Shown here: piece by piece, positions 1-12,800 of the stretch | How positions within the stretch are numbered: the stretch's first letter is position 1 | Layout of the letters: each line of letters opens with the position of its first letter | Assembly: GCF_001640805.2 (NCBI RefSeq) | Contig: NC_066845.1 | Location: 20,524,307-20,588,306 of the forward strand | Reading direction: 5' to 3' | Length of the DNA: 64,000 nt | DNA from: Lates calcarifer | Taxonomy: Eukaryota; Chordata; Actinopteri; Centropomidae | Notes under the pieces: generated by a model | What the model was told of the DNA's origin: nothing | What the model saw: the letters and a program-made list of their open reading frames with translations, nothing else | The model's database searches: none | Translations under genes and position numbers: made by a program

Positions 1-1250
1 AGTGCTTTTGTTGACTGAATGTAACCACAGCCTGAGGTTGTGAGCTCCGGTCTCTGATGTGACAGGTGTGTGCTTTTTATGTCCATCATCTTACCCAACC
101 ACCTCCTGCTGACTCCACTGCCACTATTAAATGTAGTGCTTCTTTCATTCAAAAAATACGTTGCCTCTGAACATAATCCAGCCAGCCATTACATCTCTTT
201 CAAATTGTGTTTGCTGCTGCAGTTTTAAAGAAATGGAATTCCTAGAAGACAGGGTTGGCCTGGCTGATCACACAGGGTGACTGTTGACTATTGAGTTTGA
301 TTGTATTCTTCTCTCTCTGTGTCCCTCTTGTTTGTCTCTCACTCTCTAAATAATGCAGTCCTTTTGATTTATATTCTGCACGGGCCCTGGTGCCAAATGG
401 GCAGATATGGTAAGTGGACATAGATGGCCAGACACACTCTAGTGCTCCATTGTTGCGTGCTTGATTGAAATTGCTTGGTGCATCACAGGAGCACACCAGG
501 CAATTACTCACACACATTGCAATTATGAGACAGTATGGGTTTGGGGTTGAGTAGGAACCAGGCACAAAACAGAACTTGCTGAGAGATACGTGCTCTCTGA
601 TGAATGAAGCACTTTCAGGTGACTGCAATGGAAATCTGCAGCTGTTGAAAACATCACGGCCTTTGTCGCTTATGGTTAACCACATGTTTTCCTGTCAATG
701 TGAGAGAAAATGGCTGTGAAATCTGTTGGCTTTTAAAACATAGAGATTTGGATTTCTGTCTGAACTGAAATTGAGACCATGTAACTAAGATTTAAAAGAG
801 TTAAATTCATAAGCAATAAAACACACCTTGGTCAGACACAAGACTCTTGCTGCTACAGTCTTACTTGTTCTGGTACAGTAGCTTATGGCTAATTTTAGCT
901 AATGTTAGCAAACCTTATATAAATATTGTTGTGTGGACCTAATTGATGATTAATGAGTCAGTCTGCTGTCTTTATGAATCTTCTCCACGTGTGCTACTGT
1001 GACACAATGTTGAAGATTTCACAAATAAACATTTTATGGTTCAATAGAAATTTGACATTTTCTGCCACGATGAGACCGTGAACTGACACGAAGTGATTAC
1101 TGCAAAGACAATTCATTAATTGATGTGAGCTAGCCTGCAGATTACATAGAAAATAAATTACCTGAAAAACTGGGGGACTTTTCTTAAATCTGCCTTAATT
1201 GATTTTTTGGCTACTTGGGGGCAGTGTCACAAGAAGCTGAACAACACCAA
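1..1250. other. Non-genic sequence; candidate conserved element around 330-720
   Basis: No splice-supported gene is visible. A 147-codon frame on the minus strand (685-242) is the longest frame outside sfrp1, but it has no family resemblance that I recognise and no neighbouring exons. The sequence at 330-720 is compositionally balanced and free of simple repeats, which fits a noncoding conserved element better than a gene. Confidence 0.5.
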
Positions 1251-1254
1251 TGCG

Positions 1255-1455
1255 TTAATCTCATTCCTTAGATATGGCAAATGTGTTAGCAAACTATTGC
1301 CTATTTACACATCCAGCAGACACATAGCAATATTAGCATACAGTTGGAGCTGACTCCTGAGAGTGAAGTATGTGGCTCTTTAGCTGCTGAATGCTACACA
1401 TTTACCAGCCAACCACTAACTTTGTCTGCTGTTTGGTGCTAACCGTATAGCATAA
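1255..1455 (-). repeat. Teleost interspersed repeat, family C, degenerate copy
   Basis: The minus strand carries the pattern of a widespread fish repeat seen on the plus strand at 50960-51200: a GCATTTAGCAGCTAAAGAGCC-like core followed by diverged AGT/CAG-rich sequence. Here it is recognisable by 'ctctttagctgctgaatgct' and 'gctgtttggtgctaac'. I cannot give a formal repeat-family name. Confidence 0.5.
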
Positions 1456-2790
1456 AGTGGATTTATTAGAACTTTTTATGGTGAAAACATTGTTACTATG
1501 AGTGATGCCTTTCACATCACATACAGCAGGTATTTGATGTATTAAAACCTATATACTAAATATATCATTAATATTAAGGTATTGCTGGTTGTAAAACCAA
1601 TTGTTAAATAATATTAAATTCTATATGTTATATTGTAATTGTTAAGTCAAGTATTGATTGGTGCAGCTTTATGATGTAACTCTGAATAGGAGAGTATGCA
1701 GCCCCATTGAAATTCCGTCTTAGCAGATTGCTCACATTGCATAACACAATTCTGTTTTTTTAGAACAGTACACATACCAATTCTGTGTGTGCTGTGTGTG
1801 CTTCAGGATTTTAAGGACATCTTCAACAATGATAGAGGATGTAGGAAACTGGTAATCCTTGTGCTGTCATACAGACTCCACAGCCTGTGTCAAGCTCTTT
1901 GCTATTTGGCAGACATGCACTCTGAGACCAAAATAAGACTGCCAGCCCAAACACGCAGCTCTGAGTCAAGGATCCCTTGGCAGTGCGCTGTCTTCCCATC
2001 TTTACCCACCCCACACCCCCCAAGGGTGAGAGTCTGCGGGTAATCACAGGCATCACTCTGCACACCATATGAAACTGGCAGCTACTGAGGGAGCTATGAC
2101 TCCATCCTGTTGAGAGGGTGTATGACAGTGAACAGCCTTGACCTTCAAGATGAAGGTAACCTCATGTCTCCTTTGATTTCACCTTCTCACTCAGAGAGTT
2201 TATTTTTAGGGGAATGAGTTTAAATGTGAATGAGTTTCTGAAGATTTATCATTCCCAAACTTTTATTGGCATTGGGTAATGGAGTTTCTGTAATGGATTT
2301 CTATGTCTCTGCTCATACAGAACTTTTATCTCAGTGCCTTATTTAATGTGAAGGTCTAGAAACATACAAGTTCACAGGCTCGTTGAATATGTGCACAAAC
2401 ACACCTGGCATGTTTCCAGGCAGTACACAGCTTTAGTGTGCTTAACATGGTGCAGCTGTTTGCATGACAACACACACATGCAAACACATTCCACTTAGGT
2501 GCACTCATAAAATGAACAGGCACATACACAGACACACATGCTGACGGGCACACACACACACACACTGACATACCCCTTAATACCGAGACAGACGGTGAAG
2601 ACTGCTTGCTTTTAATTTTGCTGCATAAATCAATAGTACAGACATTTTCTGCTGTTGTGATTAATGTGTCTGCCAGAAGGTCTAAGTCATCTCTACCTGG
2701 AACATCTCAGGGAATTAAATTTTGTGAAGTGCAAAAAATGAGGTTTGCAGTTGTAAGTTCTTCAGTGCAATACTGGGATCTGTTACAAAG
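1456..2790. other. Non-genic stretch with a (CA)n run
   Basis: There is no gene that I can support. Short CA/TG-rich patches occur at about 2480-2565, including a clean (CA)n run at 2549-2565. Open frames here are short, overlap on opposite strands and have no recognisable product. Confidence 0.5.
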
Positions 2791-4050
2791 ACCAGAACAC
2801 TGCTATTACCACTACAACTTCTCATGGCGCTACTGACACTGCAGATTCTCTACTACTGCCACTACAACAACTGCCTACTATTTTTTGTGTTATGTGTTCC
2901 TCTGCTGTTACAAGTATTATTCCCTCTACTGTGAATGTTATTGCTCTACAACTTCTGCAACTAATACAACAAATTTGAGTACCACTACTACTTATATCAC
3001 TAGGCTACCATTACTCTACCCCACTACTACAATACTAGTGCTACTACTATTACAGATGCTCCTACCACCATTACTAGGGACCATGTACTAGAACTATGAA
3101 TACTACTTGTCACAGGGTTCTTTCTTAAACCTCTTAAAAATCCAAAAACGGTGGAGGTAAGAGGAAAAATCCCAGAAAAAACTCACAAGCGTAATTAGAA
3201 GATAATGTGGTGCTCTGATTTCTTCATTTGCCGGCCTCCCAAAGTACAAACAGTGATGACTTTTCACAGTGCAATGCAAAAAAAAAAAAACCATCAAGGA
3301 AAAATTCAAGCTCAATAGAGTTCTTCAGTACCTCAGTAAACATGTGCCAGTAGTCGTTACCTTCTCTGCAACCAAACCAGGACTGCCTTCCCTGGGCCAC
3401 AGCAGCCCCTTATAAACCCAAAGCTCCTCCCTCCAGGCTCAAGAATTAATAGGAAAAATACATTTTCTCTCTAACAACGCCTCTAAAGGCTCCACAACAC
3501 AAATATAAATTAAACAAAAATTAACTGTATTTTTATAAGCACAGTTATTTGCATCCACAATGTATTGACTGGAGAATTACAGATAAAATAAACAAAGACC
3601 AAAAATATATATATTCAAATTGGTCACATGACCCCAAAACCCCGCGAGAACATGGCATATAATAGCGGCAAATGCTATGCCCCCGTTTTGCCGCCTCATG
3701 CTCCGCAACCGGAACGACTGATATGCCGCCGGTGAGTAACATGTTTAAATGTATGTTTAAACAGACATAGAACTACCAGGTGTGCACCCCTGGTCGCTCT
3801 ACTTCAACAAGAATGGGAACATGACTGAATGATTGGAAAGTTTGTTAACTGGAGAAAACGGGATGGATCGGAAGTTTTATGTGTGTGCGTGTATGTGTGT
3901 GTGTGTGTGTGTGCCAGTACATGTGTGTGCGCTCCCCGCTGTCAGTGACGGAGCCGCTCTGTCACACTACTGTTACTACTATTAGAACTACTGGTGTTAA
4001 TATCACTACTACTAGCTCTTCTACCATTTCAGATTTGTACTATTACTACA
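2790..4050. repeat. Cryptic ACT-rich trinucleotide tract split by an insertion
   Basis: An impure (ACT)n/(CTA)n tract runs from about 2790 to 3107 and resumes at about 3965 to 4045. Its plus-strand frame reads as Thr/Tyr/Leu-rich low-complexity peptide, which is an artefact. Between the halves lie about 850 bp of ordinary sequence flanked by TGTCACA on both sides (3108-3114 and 3960-3966). Confidence 0.65.
3115..3959. mobile_element. Putative insertion of unknown type within the ACT-rich tract
   Basis: This segment differs in composition from the ACT-rich sequence on either side and is bounded by a 7-bp direct repeat (TGTCACA), which could be a target-site duplication. No terminal inverted repeats or transposase frame were found. 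It contains a poly-A run, a GC-richer patch at about 3640-3735 with a good splice-donor-like GTGAGT at 3732-3737, and an imperfect (TG)n at 3881-3930. Confidence 0.35.
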
Positions 4051-4059
4051 GCAGTTAGC

Positions 4060-6890
4060 ACCACTTTTCACTTTAACCTGTATTTACCTCGGAGGGCAGT
4101 TCATTTTGCAGCAAGTACAAGACAACTAGATAACAAACAAGCCTTCATTGGGTACATCAAATGGGAGACAGTGTTCCTAAGTTGACCTTTCCATTCACAG
4201 AAGTTGATGGACATATTTTTCAAGATCAACATTGTCACTCATATAAAATACAGCATGGATATCTGCAACAGTTTTACAGCTATCACCATCAAGGAATAAC
4301 ACATCACTAATACACTGCTAGATTCTTGCCTACATCCACAGCCACTGCCCATGTTAGCCTAGAATTAGCAGGGTGATGTACTAGGGAATACGTGCTAGAT
4401 CTGCTGCAAACAGAACTACATGAGCCTGTGGTCTCTGTCTGCAAATCTCATTAATCATACCACACCCCCTCCACTCAAACAGAGAGAGGGAAATAAACAT
4501 TGCCCTGCAATTATGAGCTAACAGTGAAAATCCAATTGAACTACTGCCATTCATTCTGTGGCAGCACTGCCTGACAGTAGCGTCACAGATTCGATCCTCA
4601 TCGACAGCCAATAATCATCAAGAGTCTGGTGAAATGCACTTAAGCAAGACATTAAAGCTATATCTACTTAGTCATTTCACACTGCTCAAATTTTCCCACA
4701 TGTAGTATGTGTGCTTGGGTTCAAACAGATCCATTGCATGCTAGTTATTTAGTGCAATGGAGGCATAGCTTTATGCTTTACGCTACAGAGCATAGGTTAG
4801 GCAGTCACAGACATGTGTCATGCCAGCCTCATTACTGGAAACATGTGATGTGTGAAAAGCCAACATAAGGTTGTTTTCGTATTGGTTGTTAATGGCTCTG
4901 TCCTGCTTTATCAGGCAAAGACTGTACACTGTGTGGGTCATCTCCGTCCACTGCACTAATTTATAGCCTTTTTACAGAGCTGCACTTCTCAGTTCATTTC
5001 CTCTTGATTCAAACACTTCTGAAGTCCTGAAACGATCGCAGTGAGAGAGGTTAGTTTGGTATAGAACTTTTAGAAGTTACAGATCGTGATTTTTTCATCT
5101 GCAGAGGTGCTGTGATCGATGGAAAACTGGCTGAGTGCTATTCTTCAGGGGTTGTCTGTGCTGGTGGAAAGTGGTCAAGCCCCTGTGAAATTGGGAGCAG
5201 GGAATCAAGTGCTGATCAGCCAGTCTGTCGACTCTGGGAGGATACGCTGTGGAACCTGTCTGGTTATAGCGTGTGCTTATACTGTACTTGTACATCACTA
5301 ATGGGGGATGGCCAGTCTCAGGTCAAACCTGCAAATGACACAATGTTTTTAGCCTGCCTCTTAGATTATGACTGCATTGAGTAGGATCAAGAAACAGTGT
5401 GAAATGCGTTAAGGGACTGTACAAAATTAGCAGAGAGAGTAGAGAGGGGAGCTGAATTTTATATTTCATTTTTTAAAAAGATATGTACAATTTATACAGA
5501 AACTAACAATCTAACAATAAGTGAAACAATTGAAGAAATAAAAACCCAACATATTTCACCATTCAGTTTCATGATGAGCCCGTTTTTGAAATTCTGTTTT
5601 TAGTTTGTGTTGGTATTTCCAAATTTATGTCGTCTCAAGTTTTATTCCATAGTGTCAGTAGTGTTATCAACAGTCACCACCCTCTCATCTTTCAGCCAAT
5701 CACATGCCCAATGCCTCTTAAAATAGGAAGCTCAACATCTGCCACCAAATTTTGCATGATATTCCAAACTTGTGCGACACATTTGACATTACTGCAGTTC
5801 TATTTTGATGTAGTGCACACTATCTGTTTTTCTATTTGATGTTAGAGTTGAGAAATATGAAGCCAACAACCACAAATCACATAATAGCAGGTAGAGGCAG
5901 CCTGATAATCTGGACATACAGTCAAAGTGAACAGCTGGTGGACCACATGCAATCACACAGTCAACTCCCATCCAACCCACAACACTCAGGCAGACATCCC
6001 AGATTGACAGGGTGGCAGGAAGCCGCTGACCTAAATACGAATCTAGTAATAACACACATTTCTACTGATTTTGACCTTTTCCTGTACAATAGTCCATTAT
6101 TTTCAAATGCTCAGACCTTATGTTCTCAGAGATGTCATGTCACTGCCTGTTGTTGCAGTTTCTACAGCTTTACATCAAATGTAATTGAACCTGTTTTGCA
6201 CAAACAGCTGTAGCATACATAGTTAAACTAATATTTTAATTCATATTCTATAGAAAATAGTGTTAAAAATATTAAGTTCAGTTATTTAGTTATTATTGTT
6301 GTTGTTAGGCTTTTATTTTTTGGTATTAATAGGTATAATATTCTTTGCATCCTGGGATATAAATAAGTAAAATATCGATGTGAAGAAGAATCAGAAACAT
6401 GTTGCAGTTTAAAACATGGAATGCAAAAATGAAGAAGCAAGTTATTTGTTGGCAGCTGGGCCAGTAATAGTGGTACTGTATCAGCAGCAGAGAGGAGAAG
6501 GGGAGCCAGACTGTGGGCGAGGGACAGAGATCTGAAGAGGTTCCTTGGAGTTGTAGAGGGCAGTATGTAAGTATGGGAAGTCAAGTCACTAGTTTTGACG
6601 ATGTGGTTGTCCCATTCACTTACCGTAACTGACAAATTCTAAGTTAATATACAAAGACTAATGCATCATATAAACCAAATGTATATTCAGAATCACAAGA
6701 GAAATTATATTATGAGGGCACTTAACAGATGATGTAGTCCTGGTGTGGCTAGATATAAAAGTAATTAGTTGCAAAAGACATCTATTTGATTTTCTTCATA
6801 CAGGACAAGGATATACCAGGACAGCAGGCTGTCTCTGAGTATTGTTGTTCACCAAGAAAAAAAGAAAGAAAGAAACATATCCTATTGACC
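4060..6890. other. Non-genic stretch
   Basis: Apart from the SINE-like fragment at 4540-4690 I see no feature. Overlapping short frames on both strands at 5095-5384 and 5789-6213 have no splice context and no family I recognise. Confidence 0.5.
4540..4690 (+). repeat. Degenerate tRNA-derived SINE-like fragment
   Basis: The sequence 'cagattcgatcctcatcg' resembles a decayed B box. It is followed by 'gcacttaagcaagacatta', a phrase common in fish SINE bodies just after the tRNA-related head. The A-box region is too decayed to place. Confidence 0.35.
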
Positions 6891-6899
6891 ATATCAGCT

Positions 6900-7110
6900 T
6901 GACATCATTGGTACTTGGACTGCACTTATATCATGCTCTTCTAGTTATATCAACCACTGAAAGCACTTTACAAATTCACTTATTCACACACACATTTATA
7001 CAGCGCTTGTTCTATATACTGCATATACATGATATGTGACTGGAGGATCAAATCACTGACCTTCTGATTAGTGGGTGACATGCTCTAACTCCTGAGCCAC
7101 AGCTACCCCA
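6900..7110 (-). mobile_element. tRNA-derived SINE of a common fish type
   Basis: Read on the minus strand the element starts 'ggggtagctgtggctcagg' (A-box-like head), continues with 'cagaaggtcagtgatttgat' (B-box-like) and ends with a tail containing 'gctgtataaatg' and 'tataagtgcagtcca'. This head-to-tail order is that of the V-SINE/AFC-type SINEs widespread in teleosts. The promoter boxes are diverged, so it is probably an old copy. Confidence 0.7.
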
Positions 7111-8550
7111 TAAAATTAGGGTATTGAGATAACCCTGCCAAGGACCCCATTGTGTTGGTGCTAGTTGTGTTGGGCTCCTTGTCAATTCATTTTTTAATTT
7201 TTTTTTCAGAGAACAGTCTTTAAAGTACCAAAAAAACGTATATTGTCATGTCTCTGTGGAAGTACAATTAGGAGAATATTGTATTGTTTAATTGATTGAT
7301 TCCAGTCATGGTTTGTCTTGTAGGGGGCGCTTCCTATGTAAATGCCAGGGACAGAAGCTCCTCAGTCCAGTTCATTGTTGAAGTGCACATCAATTCAGCT
7401 GATGTAGGTAGGTGCCAAATAGCCATGGGTTACTTTTATTTTTCCATTTTTGCAGAAGGTTTTCCACAAGCCACATCAACAAGACCCTGAACTGTAACTC
7501 AACTGGGCTGTGTTGTTCGCTTATTTGTATTTTATTTAATTTATTTCAGCAGTTCGATCAAAATTCTTCTTGGCAAGAATACAGAAGTAGGTCTCAGTAG
7601 AATTATGTAATCACATATTCAACAAATACAAATAATCATATATTCTGTGGTGCTGATGATGACAGCTGTGGTGTTATTTGATTTATTGTAAAGATTGGTC
7701 TCCATCTGTCCAATCATTTGTACAGTTTTGCCTTTGTCTATCACAAAATATGACATATTTCAGATTTTGATTAAACTTGATGAAATTTCATAACTGCCCC
7801 TCAGCGTTTTGGACAGCAGATAGGGAGGAAGAAGACATATTTCTGTCCAATTGATTCAGAGGGCAGGACTTTGTCATGTTTAGGTAAAGATATGTTCACC
7901 TACCTTGTTGCTGGCTGGCTTTGTGGTGGCATTGGTGTTGCTGCTAGAGGAGATAGTGGATCACATAAACTTGAAATCATCCCAAGGCTGTTACCTTGCA
8001 CTTATCCTCACCTTGCCAGACAGACAAAACAAGAAGAGGATTAGGGGTGCCAGGGTGACAGGAGAGGGAAGAAAACAATGCCAGGCGAAAACCACTCAGC
8101 AAATCCTTCGCTAACCTCATTATAACCTCAAAGGGAGATAACTGAGGCAGAAAGGGAAAATCCCCGAGCTCTCAGACATGACAGAGGGCTGATCATTCCT
8201 TATCAGCAACATGGACCTTCAATTCTCTTGATTAAGGTTTTAGAAGAGGACAAGCTGCCATGAGCCAAAACAGAAAGCAGCTTTTCACTGCTTCCAGTCC
8301 ATCTTCAATAAATCACCTGGGTTCATTACAAGGGTTACACACCCACATGTCAGGCTGATATTTGCATTTTTATAAGGATCACATATCGGCCTGTCAGTGT
8401 TGTCCACCTCTGATGTTACTAGTATGATGCAGAGGGTTAGATATTATACACAATATGGAGTGCATCAGCAGGTAAACTGGTTGTTTATAGAAAACCTGTC
8501 AACATGAGTAAAATGCAGTACAATGTTGATGATCCGTGCATGTAATGAGC
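7111..8550. other. Non-genic stretch
   Basis: No gene or clear repeat was recognised. The stretch at about 7900-8330 is complex and repeat-free; it may be regulatory, but nothing in the sequence proves it. Confidence 0.45.
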
Positions 8551-8554
8551 TTTA

Positions 8555-8765
8555 GTATTTGTATTATCATTAGTGGTGCTAGCACAGGGCTGCACAACAA
8601 GCTGGAAACACAACATTGACATATCATTGCATAAAGTTAATATCACAAACTCTTACCACAGCAGCATTAATATTAATTTGGATTAATATTCACTCCTACC
8701 AACTCTTAAAAATATCTGGCTCTTAAGCTGCTCAGTGCTCACTTGATATTTAACTTTTTCTGTCT
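8555..8765 (-). repeat. Teleost interspersed repeat, family C, degenerate copy
   Basis: It shares with the copies at 1255, 24930 and 50960 the stretch 'atatctggctcttaagctgc' and a flanking 'actcctaccaactctt'. The orientation is minus relative to the 50960 copy. Confidence 0.5.
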
Positions 8766-9784
8766 GTGCAGGTGATGCATAGTCACTTTCTTTCTTTTTC
8801 TTTAGCTCTTTTACCTTTAGCCCAATTTCAGCAAGGTTTCTAGGTGAAAACACTGCAGTGAAACTGAGCCAAATTAGATGTAAGACACTCAGTGCTTCAC
8901 AAAGTGGAGTGATGATTGTTTTGTGAGTCTACATCCCTGTGATCCCTTTCTCATTACATGTAGCCAGGTGATCCTTTGTTAACATAGATATATTAGTTAT
9001 TGCCTTAAAGATATATATATATTGCTTCGTATATGATGCTGACAAACCAACAACAATTCTCTAGCACTCACAGAAGCAGTGACATAAATCATTTACTTTT
9101 ATGTCCTTGATTTTACTGTCATCTGCTGAAACAACCATCCTACATCCTCTTCACTTGTGGTGTGCATGGACTGATTAACAGTTCACCCAGCGGAAAGGCT
9201 TGTTAGAGGATCAGTGGTCCTCTGGGGAGGATATAGTCGACAAAGGAGGGGAAACCACCACATCTATGGGTAGCAACAGATCAATAGTCCACAGTTAAAC
9301 ATACCATCAATCATTCGGACACATGGGACCCACAGCCCACTACCTCCACCCACCCTCATCCATGATGAATAAAGTATGACTCCTGGGACTATCCATCCAA
9401 ACGTCAAAGGATTCTGTCTTTATTGGTGTCACTCTTTGCTACTTCTTTCTTTTGTAGTTTTTACATTAACAGTGATATACAAAAAGGAGCATGAGGGTTA
9501 CATGGTTTGGTGTAGGTGCCTATAGTGGTGGATGATTGATTAAGATCTATTTGTCCATCCAGTAATGTTGGAGAACAGCACCATCTTCAGGTAGTTTGGC
9601 AGCAAGACACGCAGGTGATGCAGACCAATTCTGAAGGAATCCAAATGAGGAAATCCTTCTGAGCAGCCACATTTAACCCTTGGATTTTGTTGACAGTGGC
9701 ATTATTTTCTGAACACCTCAACACTGTCAACAAATATAATCTTTGGCAGATGAATAGGTGAAACAATACTTCAAGACAGAATAG

Positions 9785-9865
9785 ATTAGATTAGAATAGA
9801 TAGATACTTTATTAATCTGCAAGGGAAATTCACAAGTTCCAGCGGCATCTACAGACTTAAGGTAA
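9785..9865. repeat. Fish retroelement tail fragment (ACTTTATTAATC...GGGAAATTCA)
   Basis: The stretch 'gatactttattaatctgcaa' followed by 'gggaaattcac' is the familiar 3'-tail signature of teleost non-LTR elements and related short repeats, preceded by (TAGAT)-type repeats. Only the tail is present. Confidence 0.5.
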
Positions 9866-9869
9866 AAGG

Positions 9870-12800
9870 CATGTAATAAATATTGAGAGGATAGAATCAC
9901 ACAGAGTATCCCACAGAGTAGAACAAAGAGCAAAAAAAAAGAGCAAGGGCAACACGGAAGCAGAAGCAGAAGTAATGCAAGCAGAGTCCTAAAGCATGTT
10001 ATCAGTTCAAATTCACTTTATGAATTCCCATAAAAGTAGGGAAGGTGATGCAATATGTGAAGTGTTAAAGAGGCTATGTCTACAGGACACCAAATAGAAC
10101 ATTAGGATTAAAAAAAATTTAATTAATTATGGAAACAAATATTATACAGCATCCAGACTCTTGTTATTTATACCTGTTAAAAGAACATACTTGGATTGAC
10201 CTAATAATGAAGATTTTTATTTCTTTATTTCAATTAAATTCATTTTTTGTCTTCCCCTCAGATGAATGGAAACAAGTAGGGGAAGAAGAGAGTAAAGGAG
10301 GGGAATATATCAGGGTTCACCCCTCCACACCTCATTTGATAGCATTTCAACCCAAACCACTGCCATTCCTCTCCAACAACCACAGGCAGGCAATCAAGAC
10401 TCTTTCCATTTAAAAGCAAGATTCCAGGAGGGAAAAAAAGGACAGAAAAAGGTTCTAACCTTAGTAAAGAAAGAAAATGAAGCACAGTGTGAACACACAT
10501 GGCGGTCACCTCTCAGGGTAGGCTGGGGTAGTTGGTGGGGGGTTACCAGTCGTATGCTAGTTGTGCCAACAAAGATGGAGGTCTGCCAGGCAGCTGCATG
10601 TTTGCCTTGGCATCTCAGTGAGGACTGAATGAAGAATAAGGAGCCTCCCGTACTGCCAAGTGGAGGATTGAATATCAGTGTAAATGTCCAACAGCATCTC
10701 ACCTCATCCTCTCCTGGCCCAAGTGGAGTCCAGGTCGGTATCCAGAGACCAGTCCTGAGGTCAGGCAGTATGTGAGAATCATTTTATTATTTAGTTTACC
10801 CCCTGCTTGGTGGGACTTACCATGTAGAGGATCAGTTGTTGGCCAGAAAAGGATATCAAATTGAAATAATGTCAGCTTCCTATCATTTCTGTGTTTTCCC
10901 TGTTTGGTCAACCCTGGTAATTTAAGGGATTAATTGGTCTATTTTTTTTTTTCATGACATAACAACAATTGAAAGAGAGTATGTAAATATAGTATGTGCA
11001 AATATATACTTCAAAACTAAACTTTTGCCATTTTATTTACATCCATTTAAGCCATTTTTACAAAACGGCCCATAGGTCATCTGTGAGAGCAGCTTGTTAT
11101 CACCCACAAAACAATTTGTTGTTAGGTGACCGCTAGTGGCCATTGTAATTCTGGCAGGAGCAAAGAAAGAACTTTGGTAACACTGTATAAAGCCTATTTT
11201 AGGAGGAGGTTGGGGTGGATGGATGGGTTGACAAAACACAGGACTTTGACACAGGAGCCTGCCATAGGGCTGCTATTTCTGGAGACAATCGTATGGGTTG
11301 CATCAGACGGCAGGGACAAACAACCTATATGGTTGGTCAGGTTGGAAGACTGGATACCTTTTTATCTTCCCTATCATAGAATATATTTCTGTAACAGTGA
11401 TAATTATAAGCCTCCTTATGTAAAGAACCCTAACACAGATGTGTTAAGCCCCATTATGATTTGAAAAAAACCTTGTCTGAGAACATAATTTGAAACAAAT
11501 AGGATGACAATTACATCACTGAGCATTAAAGTTCTTAATTTTTTTTCATAGGTTTTAATAATGATAATAATAATAATAATAATTTTGATAATAATCAGAG
11601 GTCAACTCGAGACAGAAACAACCAGTGTTCACTGATATTGTAAGTGAATGGAAAATAAAACTTACTTTATTTCCCAGCACTCCATCACTGCATCAAAATG
11701 CATGATCCATGCTGTGTTTTGCTGTGACACTGGCTCTCCTGTTTCACCAGAGGGAGCCCCACACCAACTGCTCAGATCAGACTGTACAGGCCTCCTTAAA
11801 TGAAATCCGACCACAGTGTGTCACTGCTATAGAGCCATTATAATGTGGCTCACATGGAGTAAGACACATTCATAATATCTATTCTGAACACAAACAGTCT
11901 AGTGAATATGAACACAAAAACATTATAGAGAGGTAATTGTTTCACTTATGAATACGATGATATGATGATGATATGATGATATGATATGATGGTTGTCACT
12001 GGGTAGAATAATAACTTAAAAACCTGTTCACACGTATTTAACATTTGACTCAAGTGAAATGACAAAAAATCTAAACAAATTGTACTTAAACCTACACTAA
12101 GAGATGTTGCTGGCCACTTTGGGATAGCATTATCAAGCTGAACAAAAGCTCAGCAAAACACTGAAACATTATCACTTAAGCTGTATGTGGAGTCATATTT
12201 GTGTACACCAGACCAGACTCAATATTTACTTTTTTTCTTTCTTCTTATGCTTACCAGTTAGCTGCTGACTAAAATTTTCCTAAAATGTCAAACTATTCCT
12301 TTAACTACATATCTGTTTGATCACAGTTTAATTAGACAGTTACATCAATAGAATTGTTTTGGATAAAAATCTTCTGCAATCTGCAAAATTTCTAGTAACT
12401 ATCGGTATCCAATTGGCTACATATAGTGGAATAAAAAGCAGGCTACAACATTTCTCTCTGAAATGTAGTAAAATAGAACTATACAGTAACATAAAACAGA
12501 AAGCTTTTCAGCCTTCAACATCCTATCCTCTTAGAAGAATGAATAACAACTGTTAATAAATGGAGCTCTTTTCCTGCCTCATACCTTGTGCTGCAACGGC
12601 CATTATTAGCTGGAAGGGAAGAAATAGAAGAATGCCCGTGTACATGTGGACAGAGGAATGACATGAAGGAAAAAAGGCTGACTAACTAACCTCAATAGTG
12701 TACTTCAGTACAATATTTGAGTAAATCTTGCATTCCATCCTGTGTTTTCAGTTAGCATTTGTGAATACTTGCTCATGACAGGCTGATAATTATCCATGTA

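Noticed and set aside
242..685. 147-codon minus-strand frame as a gene
   Set aside because: No recognisable family, no signal or domain, no flanking exons or promoter. A conserved noncoding element or chance frame fits equally well.
2549..2565. CRISPR-like array or other spaced repeats
   Set aside because: All short repeated units in the window are microsatellites or dispersed transposon copies; there are no regularly spaced repeat-spacer units.
2885..3091. Thr/Tyr/Leu-rich plus-strand frame as a small protein
   Set aside because: It is a translation of the ACT-rich low-complexity tract.
6900..7110. A functional tRNA gene
   Set aside because: The A- and B-box-like parts are diverged, no acceptor stem is seen and a SINE tail follows, so it is a SINE.
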